6,019 nucleotides of DNA from assembly GCA_013154385.1 (NCBI GenBank), contig JAADCO010000098.1, positions 1-6,019 of the forward strand, written 5' to 3'. Shown here in pieces: positions 1 to 6,019 of the stretch; the stretch's first letter is position 1, and each line of letters begins with the position of its first letter. Below the pieces are notes generated by a model, which did not search any database, was not told the origin of the DNA, and saw only the letters and a list, made by a program, of their open reading frames with translations. Position numbers and translations under genes: made by a program. This DNA comes from Thermodesulfobacteriota bacterium (lineage in GTDB: Bacteria > Desulfobacterota > Thermodesulfobacteria > Thermodesulfobacteriales > Thermodesulfatatoraceae).

Positions 1-532
1 TTGACCCTTTCGGCGGTGCGCAGGCGATCCCGCCAGGACTGGGTGGAACAGATGCGGGGATAGAGGCTTTCGGCGGTCTCGAGGTTGTGATGATAGCGGG
101 AAAGACCGGCCTCCTTCAAGGCCAAAAGCTCGCTTCGTCCGAGTTGCCCCAGGGAGGCGCAGAGCTTGAGCCCCGGCCATCTCTTCCGGATCTTTCGGAT
201 GACCTCAAGCAACCTTTCGAACTCCCGGGCCGAGAGCCTGATGCCACTCGTGACGAGGCTGAAACGGTCGATGCCGGCGCGGGCCGCTTCTTCGGCGGCG
301 GAGAGGATCTCCTCTGAGGAGAGCAGGGGATAGACCGGGGCCTTCGCGCGGTGATGCGCCGATTGCGCGCAGAAGGCGCAGTCCGAGGGGCAACGGCCGC
401 TTTTGGCGTTCAAGATGGCGCACGTCTCGACCTCCCGGCCGAAGGCCGCCTCGCGCACGCGGCGGGCCTCCTCGAGATAGGGCCAGAGGGGAAGCCTTCC
501 CGCAAGAAGGGCCTCTAGTTCCCGGCGGGGGA

Positions 533-536
<4 letters not shown>
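1..536 (-). CDS. bioB: Biotin synthase BioB, N-terminal half (runs off the left edge)
   Basis: BioB is a radical-SAM enzyme that inserts sulfur into dethiobiotin, the last step of biotin synthesis. The frame from the ATG at 536-534 is open to the window edge, giving 178 complete codons against a usual length of about 320-350. Residues 36-62 contain the family signature NAKSG followed by the CX3CX2C motif (Cys49, Cys53, Cys56) that binds the SAM-cleaving [4Fe-4S] cluster, then the AQSAHH stretch. Further BioB blocks are LCASLG (Cys126), YHHNLET (148-154) and RICSTQSW (Cys163). The position matching E. coli Cys97, a [2Fe-2S] ligand, is Ser93 here, while Cys163 is an extra cysteine; this recalls the variant enzymes of strict anaerobes. 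The start is supported by family length (CX3CX2C lies at about 53-60 in E. coli) and by its ATGA overlap with lon. A weak GGAAGA at 543-538 precedes it. The C-terminal half, including the position of the E. coli Arg260 ligand, is not visible. Confidence 0.94.
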
Positions 537-2938
<2,402 letters not shown>

Positions 2939-2941
2939 CTT

Positions 2942-2948
2942 TCCTCCC
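2942..2948 (-). promoter_or_regulatory. Ribosome binding site of lon
   Basis: On the minus strand GGGAGGA (2948-2942) precedes the ATG at 2938-2936 by three bases (four after GGAGG), a short but usable spacing. It decides the lon start in favour of the first Met over Met10. Confidence 0.8.
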
Positions 2949-2983
2949 GTGAAAAGAAAGAAGTGATCTCCAGCATAAACCCA

Positions 2984-3280
2984 TCAAGACCGCTCCTCAA
3001 AGAGGAGCTGTCTCAGATGAAGCCTTGCCGGGCGCGTCAGTTCGTAATACGTGTGATTCATGTGCTTGGGGCGGCGCAGGCCCTTTTTCTTCAGGAACCT
3101 TCCGCCCACGCGCTCAAGGAAGCCCATGTTTTCCAGCTCGCGCAGGCGCCGCATGGTCTCGCCCAGTTCGAGGTGCAGGCGCCGGGAAAGGAACTTGGCG
3201 CAGTCCGGGGCCGTGGCGAAGAGATCTTTCAGGATGCGCCAATCTTCCTCTTCTAGTACGCCCCACGGCAGTTTCTCCAT
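2984..3280 (-). CDS. Small winged-helix DNA-binding protein, DUF2250-like
   Basis: A 98-residue basic protein, probably a transcription factor; its target is unknown. The pattern fits a winged helix-turn-helix: helix 1 at about 11-22 (EEDWRILKDLF), helix 2 at about 25-35 (PDCAKFLSRRL), a likely recognition helix at about 38-51 (ELGETMRRLRELEN), the turn and first strand GFLERVGG, then a basic wing (RFLKKKGLRRPKH) leading into HTYYELTRPA and a final helix. The GFLERV and KHxxHTYYxLTR blocks recall DUF2250 proteins, mainly known from archaea; I recognise this from memory only. It has no ligand-binding domain and only one cysteine (Cys27). The ATG at 3280-3278 is the only conventional start in the open frame, which runs upstream without a stop for well over 100 bases. 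No Shine-Dalgarno sequence precedes it, so initiation may be weak or near-leaderless. It lies 45 bases upstream of lon and divergent to ppsA, so it could control itself, lon-bioB or ppsA. The existence of the gene is well supported; its function is inferred. Confidence 0.78.
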   Translation of the reverse strand: MEKLPWGVLEEEDWRILKDLFATAPDCAKFLSRRLHLELGETMRRLRELENMGFLERVGGRFLKKKGLRRPKHMNHTYYELTRPARLHLRQLLFEERS

Positions 3281-3318
3281 GTCGACGGACCATCTTTGCC
3301 TTTTTGATCGGTTTCCTA

Positions 3319-3346
3319 ATTTAAAACTTTCCCTTTCTACTGGCGA
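3319..3346 (-). promoter_or_regulatory. Weak candidate promoter for the winged-helix-lon-bioB group
   Basis: On the minus strand TCGCCA (3346-3341, four of six matches to TTGACA) is followed after 16 bases by TTAAAT (3324-3319, four of six to TATAAT). Transcription would begin near 3312, giving a leader of about 30 bases. The -35 lies between the arms of the inverted repeat. Matches this weak occur by chance, so this is only the best candidate seen. Confidence 0.25.
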
Positions 3347-3365
3347 GTCTTCTTGACAGTAGAAA
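3334..3365. repeat. Perfect 9-bp inverted repeat, candidate operator
   Basis: TTTCTACTG at 3334-3342 and CAGTAGAAA at 3357-3365 are exact reverse complements separated by 14 bases, with arm centres 23 bases apart, about two helical turns. The right arm overlaps the TTGACA at 3353-3358 reading toward ppsA, and the left part covers the weak minus-strand promoter. The predicted ppsA transcript starts downstream of it, so for that gene it would act as DNA rather than as RNA hairpin. A dimeric winged-helix repressor is a natural ligand; the adjacent small protein is one possibility. The repeat itself is seen directly; the operator role is inference. Confidence 0.7.
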
Positions 3366-3382
3366 ATTCCGATTGCTAAAAG
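3353..3382 (+). promoter_or_regulatory. Candidate ppsA promoter (TTGACA, extended -10)
   Basis: A consensus -35, TTGACA (3353-3358), is followed after 18 bases by TAAAAG (3377-3382, four of six to TATAAT), preceded by TG at 3374-3375 in the extended -10 position. The start of transcription would be near 3389, leaving a leader of about 170 bases. It overlaps the inverted repeat, so a bound protein there would block polymerase. Confidence 0.5.
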
Positions 3383-3426
3383 GTGGTTAAAGTTTGTATC
3401 CTCTTCTTAGATGATCGAGGTGGACA

Positions 3427-3454
3427 TCGGAAAAAATGGAAGGTTCCAATCCGA
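3427..3454 (+). other. Possible stem-loop in the ppsA leader
   Basis: TCGGA (3427-3431) can pair with TCCGA (3450-3454). Inside it TGGA (3437-3440) can pair with TCCA (3445-3448) around a four-base loop. An A-rich internal loop (3432-3436) separates the two stems. The stems are short, and GGAAGG (3438-3443) could instead pair with either CCTTCCCC copy downstream, so alternative folds are possible. Confidence 0.35.
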
Positions 3455-3466
3455 CAAAGAAGCTTT

Positions 3467-3490
3467 CCTTCCCCATTGACAGCCTTCCCC
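3467..3490 (+). repeat. Direct repeat of CCTTCCCC
   Basis: CCTTCCCC occurs at 3467-3474 and again at 3483-3490, a period of 16 bases, with ATTGACAG between. Both copies are complementary to GGAAGG at 3438-3443. The second copy runs into GGGAA to make a TTCCC-C-GGGAA near-palindrome (3485-3495). The function is unknown; an eight-base repeat can occur by chance. Confidence 0.45.
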
Positions 3491-3502
3491 GGGAAACAAC
3501 GA

Positions 3503-3525
3503 GCCTACGGGTCTTGGTTGTAGGC
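3503..3525 (+). other. Hairpin just upstream of the ppsA ribosome binding site
   Basis: GCCTAC (3503-3508) pairs exactly with GTAGGC (3520-3525), and two G-U pairs can extend the stem inward to leave a seven-base loop, GTCTTGG. Loop bases GGGT (3509-3512) could alternatively pair with ACCC (3532-3535), making a small pseudoknot that ends ten bases before the Shine-Dalgarno sequence. I recognise no known riboswitch consensus. It may influence translation or transcript stability. Confidence 0.45.
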
Positions 3526-3543
3526 ATTCAAACCCAAACGGAC

Positions 3544-3552
3544 GAGGAGGAG
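3544..3552 (+). promoter_or_regulatory. Strong ribosome binding site of ppsA
   Basis: GAGGAGGAG (3544-3552) contains AGGAGG at 3545-3550, nine bases before the ATG at 3560. It fixes the ppsA start and suggests efficient translation, unlike the winged-helix gene on the other side. Confidence 0.85.
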
Positions 3553-3559
3553 TGTCACC

Positions 3560-6004
3560 ATGTCTAACGAACCCCTTATCTTGTGGTTCAACGAGATTTC
3601 CATCAAGGACGTCCCCCTGGTAGGCGGAAAGAACGCCTCTCTCGGGGAAATGTTCCGCAACCTGACCCCCAAAGGGGTCAAAGTGCCCGACGGTTTCGCC
3701 GTCACCGCCGCTGCCTATCGATATTTCATCAAGGAGAACCATCTCGACGATCAGATCCGGGAGATCCTTTCCGGGCTTGATACGCACAACATCAAAGACC
3801 TTCAGACGCGCGGACGCAAAGTGCGCAACCTCATCCTGAAGGCGAAGATGCCGGAAAAGCTCGCCGAAGAGATCCGCAAGGCCTACGCCGAGCTCTCCAA
3901 GCGCTACGGTCAGGAGGCGGTGGACGTGGCGGTGCGCTCCTCGGCCACGGCCGAAGACCTCCCCGACGCCTCCTTCGCCGGGCAGCAGGAGACCTATCTC
4001 AACATTCAGGGCGCGGACAACGTGATCAACGCCGTCAAGCGCTGTTTCGCCTCGCTTTTCACGGACCGGGCCATCTCTTACCGCCAGGACAAGGGCTTCG
4101 ACCACTTCAACGTCTATCTCTCGGTGGCGGTCCAGAAGATGGTGAGAAGCGACGCGGCCTCGGCCGGCGTCATGTTCACCCTCGATACGGAAAGCGGTTT
4201 CCGGGACGTGGTCTACATCACCGGCGCCTGGGGTCTCGGTGAGAACGTCGTCCAGGGAGCGGTCAACCCGGACGAGTTCTACGTGTTCAAGCCCACGCTC
4301 AAGCAGGGCTATCGCCCCATCCTCTCGAAGAAGCTCGGCTCCAAAGAGCTGCGCATGGTCTACGGCAAGAGCCCCAAGTGCCCGGTGCGCAACGTGAAGA
4401 CGCCGAAGAAACTGCGGCAGCAGTTCTGCATCAACGACGACGAGATCCTTCAGCTCGCCAAGTGGGCCATCATCATCGAGGAACACTACGGTCGGCCCAT
4501 GGACATCGAATGGGCCAAGGACGGCGACGGAAAAGAGGTCGGTTCCGGAGAGCTCTTCATCGTCCAGGCCCGTCCGGAGACGGTCCACGGGGCCAAGAAG
4601 GAACAGTACTACGAGATCTACAAGCTCAAGGGGAAGGGCAAGGTGCTCACCACGGGTAAGGCCGTGGGCAGCAAGATCGGCCAGGGCAAGGCCCGGGTCA
4701 TCGAGGACGTCTCGAAGATCCACGAGTTCCAGCCGGGTGAGGTGCTCGTCACCGACATGACCGACCCGGATTGGGAGCCCATCATGAAGGTGGCCGCGGC
4801 CATCGTCACCAACCGCGGTGGGCGCACCTGTCACGCGGCCATCGTCTCCCGCGAGCTGGGTATCCCCTGTATCGTGGGCACGGACAACGCCACCGAGGTC
4901 ATCAAGACCGGCATGGAGGTCACGGTGGATTGCTCCCAGGGTGAGGAAGGCTACGTCTACGAGGGACTCGTGCCCTTCGAGGTGGAGCGCATCGATCTCG
5001 CCAAGGTGCCGAAGACCCGCACCAAGATCATGATGAACGTGGGCATCCCCGAGCAGGCCTTTGCCCAGTCTCAGCTCCCGAACGACGGGGTAGGGCTGGC
5101 GCGGCTTGAGTTCATCATCGGCTCCCACATCGCCATCCATCCCCTGGCCCTCCTGAACTATCAGGAGCTCAAGAAGAAGGCGCGCCGCGATCCCAAGATC
5201 CGCGAAGTGGTGAAGATCATCGACGAGAAGACCCCCATGTACGAGGACAAGGCCGAGTTCTACGTGGACAAGCTCGCCCAGGGCATCGCCATGATCGCCG
5301 CGGCCTTCTATCCCAAGGACGTGATCGTCCGTCTCTCCGACTTCAAGAGCAACGAATACGCCGGACTCACCGGCGGTTACCTCTACGAGCCCGTGGAGCA
5401 CAACCCCATGATCGGCTGGCGCGGGGCCTCGCGTTACTACGATCCGCGGTTTGAACCCGCCTTTGCCCTCGAGTGTAAGGCCCTGCGCAAGGTGCGCGAC
5501 GAGATGGGGCTCACCAACGTGAAGGTCATGGTGCCCTTCTGCCGCACGGTGGAGGAGGGCAAGAAGGTCATCAAGGTCATGGAGAAGTACGGCCTCAAGC
5601 AGGGAGAAAACGGCCTTGAGGTCTACGTCATGTGCGAGATCCCGAGCAACGTGGTGCTTGCCGACGAGTTCGCCAAGGTCTTCGACGGCTTCTCCATCGG
5701 CTCAAACGACCTCACCCAGCTCACCCTGGGTCTTGACCGCGACTCCGAGCTCGTGGCCCACATCTACGATGAGCGCAACCCCGCGGTGAAGAAGCTCATC
5801 CGCGAGGTGATCCAGGAGGCCAAGAAGGCCAAGAAGAAGATCGGCATCTGCGGTCAGGCGCCGAGCGACTTCCCCGATTTCGCCGCCTTCCTGGTGGAGT
5901 GCGGCATTGACTCCATGAGCCTTACGCCGGACACGGTGGTCAAGACGAGGCTCCTCGTGGCGGAAAAGGAGAAGGAACTCGGGATCAAGCCCGAGGACGA
6001 ATAG
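3560..6004 (+). CDS. ppsA: Phosphoenolpyruvate synthase (pyruvate, water dikinase)
   Basis: A cytoplasmic enzyme that converts pyruvate, ATP and water to PEP, AMP and phosphate (EC 2.7.9.2), the first step of gluconeogenesis from pyruvate. The 814 residues are close to E. coli PpsA (792). The N-terminal ATP-binding domain (about 17-345) shows VGGKNASLGEM with Lys24 and AVRSSATAEDLPDASFAG with Arg126. The central phosphohistidine domain (about 385-460) has GGRTCHAAIVS with catalytic His425, matching E. coli His421. The C-terminal TIM barrel (about 490-795) has RLSDFKSNEY, GSNDLTQL and CGQAPSD with Cys764, matching the catalytic E. coli Cys751. GGRTCHAAI and CGQAPS, rather than the GGMTSHAA and CGEHGG of pyruvate phosphate dikinase, fix the assignment. 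Thr423 matches the Thr phosphorylated by the PpsR-type regulatory kinase in E. coli, so that control may exist; no such kinase gene is in the window. The start is supported by AGGAGG nine bases upstream. It appears to be transcribed alone from the divergent region; only 15 bases follow the TAG stop. Confidence 0.97.
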   Translation: MSNEPLILWFNEISIKDVPLVGGKNASLGEMFRNLTPKGVKVPDGFAVTAAAYRYFIKENHLDDQIREILSGLDTHNIKDLQTRGRKVRNLILKAKMPEKLAEEIRKAYAELSKRYGQEAVDVAVRSSATAEDLPDASFAGQQETYLNIQGADNVINAVKRCFASLFTDRAISYRQDKGFDHFNVYLSVAVQKMVRSDAASAGVMFTLDTESGFRDVVYITGAWGLGENVVQGAVNPDEFYVFKPTLKQGYRPILSKKLGSKELRMVYGKSPKCPVRNVKTPKKLRQQFCINDDEILQLAKWAIIIEEHYGRPMDIEWAKDGDGKEVGSGELFIVQARPETVHGAKKEQYYEIYKLKGKGKVLTTGKAVGSKIGQGKARVIEDVSKIHEFQPGEVLVTDMTDPDWEPIMKVAAAIVTNRGGRTCHAAIVSRELGIPCIVGTDNATEVIKTGMEVTVDCSQGEEGYVYEGLVPFEVERIDLAKVPKTRTKIMMNVGIPEQAFAQSQLPNDGVGLARLEFIIGSHIAIHPLALLNYQELKKKARRDPKIREVVKIIDEKTPMYEDKAEFYVDKLAQGIAMIAAAFYPKDVIVRLSDFKSNEYAGLTGGYLYEPVEHNPMIGWRGASRYYDPRFEPAFALECKALRKVRDEMGLTNVKVMVPFCRTVEEGKKVIKVMEKYGLKQGENGLEVYVMCEIPSNVVLADEFAKVFDGFSIGSNDLTQLTLGLDRDSELVAHIYDERNPAVKKLIREVIQEAKKAKKKIGICGQAPSDFPDFAAFLVECGIDSMSLTPDTVVKTRLLVAEKEKELGIKPEDE

Positions 6005-6019
6005 GCCTTTTTCGCAAAG

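Larger units (their letters stand above)
3281..3559. other. Divergent intergenic region between the winged-helix gene and ppsA
   Basis: This 279-base stretch is clearly more AT-rich than the flanking genes between about 3300 and 3440. It holds start signals for both directions, a perfect inverted repeat, and the ppsA 5' leader with several short self-complementary elements. I see no small gene, tRNA or terminator in it. Because the flanking genes diverge, no terminator is expected. Confidence 0.85.

Noticed and set aside
87..423. Short open frames on both strands in the first 430 bases
   Set aside because: They are out of frame with bioB, whose signature motifs lie on the minus strand in the frame starting at 536.
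3334..3365. Inverted repeat as a CIRCE heat-shock operator
   Set aside because: CIRCE arms read TTAGCACTC / GAGTGCTAA with a nine-base gap; both arms and spacing differ here.
3476..3481. Second TTGACA in the ppsA leader
   Set aside because: No acceptable -10 sequence follows at 15-19 bases, so it is unlikely to be a promoter.
3407..5401. Open minus-strand frame of 664 codons opposite ppsA
   Set aside because: Same codon-bias artefact; the composition is a skewed His/Asp/Val/Leu mixture and ppsA on the other strand has every catalytic motif.
6005..6019. Possible terminator after ppsA
   Set aside because: Only 15 bases are visible: a T run and a four-base CTTT/AAAG pairing, too little to call a terminator.

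Overview
The window holds four protein-coding genes in two divergent groups and looks like ordinary bacterial chromosome. Three genes lie on the minus strand: a small winged-helix protein (2984-3280), the ATP-dependent protease Lon (533-2938) and the N-terminal half of biotin synthase BioB (536 to beyond the left edge). A phosphoenolpyruvate synthase gene, ppsA (3560-6004), lies on the plus strand. There are no rRNA or tRNA genes, insertion sequences, CRISPR arrays or other signs of mobility.

The DNA is GC-rich, with G/C-ending codons strongly preferred in all genes. Lon and PpsA are rich in Glu, Lys and Arg, and the small protein resembles DUF2250-type winged-helix proteins best known from archaea. 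BioB carries cysteine changes like those of strict anaerobes. Together these suggest an anaerobic, perhaps thermophilic, deep-branching bacterium, for example of the Thermodesulfobacteria type. That placement is inference; no marker gene in the window proves it.

Minus-strand group: the regulator-like gene is followed 45 bases later by lon, and the lon stop codon overlaps the bioB start codon in ATGA. The three therefore probably form one transcript, with bioB translationally coupled to lon. Lon degrades damaged and regulatory proteins. BioB performs the last step of biotin synthesis. The pairing is not an obvious pathway and may be incidental or may reflect shared control.

Divergent region (3281-3559): this 279-base spacer holds the most interesting non-coding structure. 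A perfect 9-bp inverted repeat (3334-3342 / 3357-3365) overlaps a consensus -35 box reading toward ppsA and also covers a weak candidate -35 reading toward the regulator gene. Its position suits a shared operator. Downstream is a predicted ppsA leader of about 170 bases with several possible hairpins, the last just before a strong ribosome binding site.

Plus-strand gene: PpsA converts pyruvate to PEP at the cost of ATP to AMP, the entry to gluconeogenesis when growth starts from pyruvate or acetyl-CoA. The catalytic His, the neighbouring regulatory Thr and the C-terminal catalytic Cys are all present.

I found no previously undescribed multi-gene system. The points worth following up are the shared operator candidate, the small regulator beside lon, the lon-bioB coupling, the variant BioB cluster ligands and the ppsA leader.
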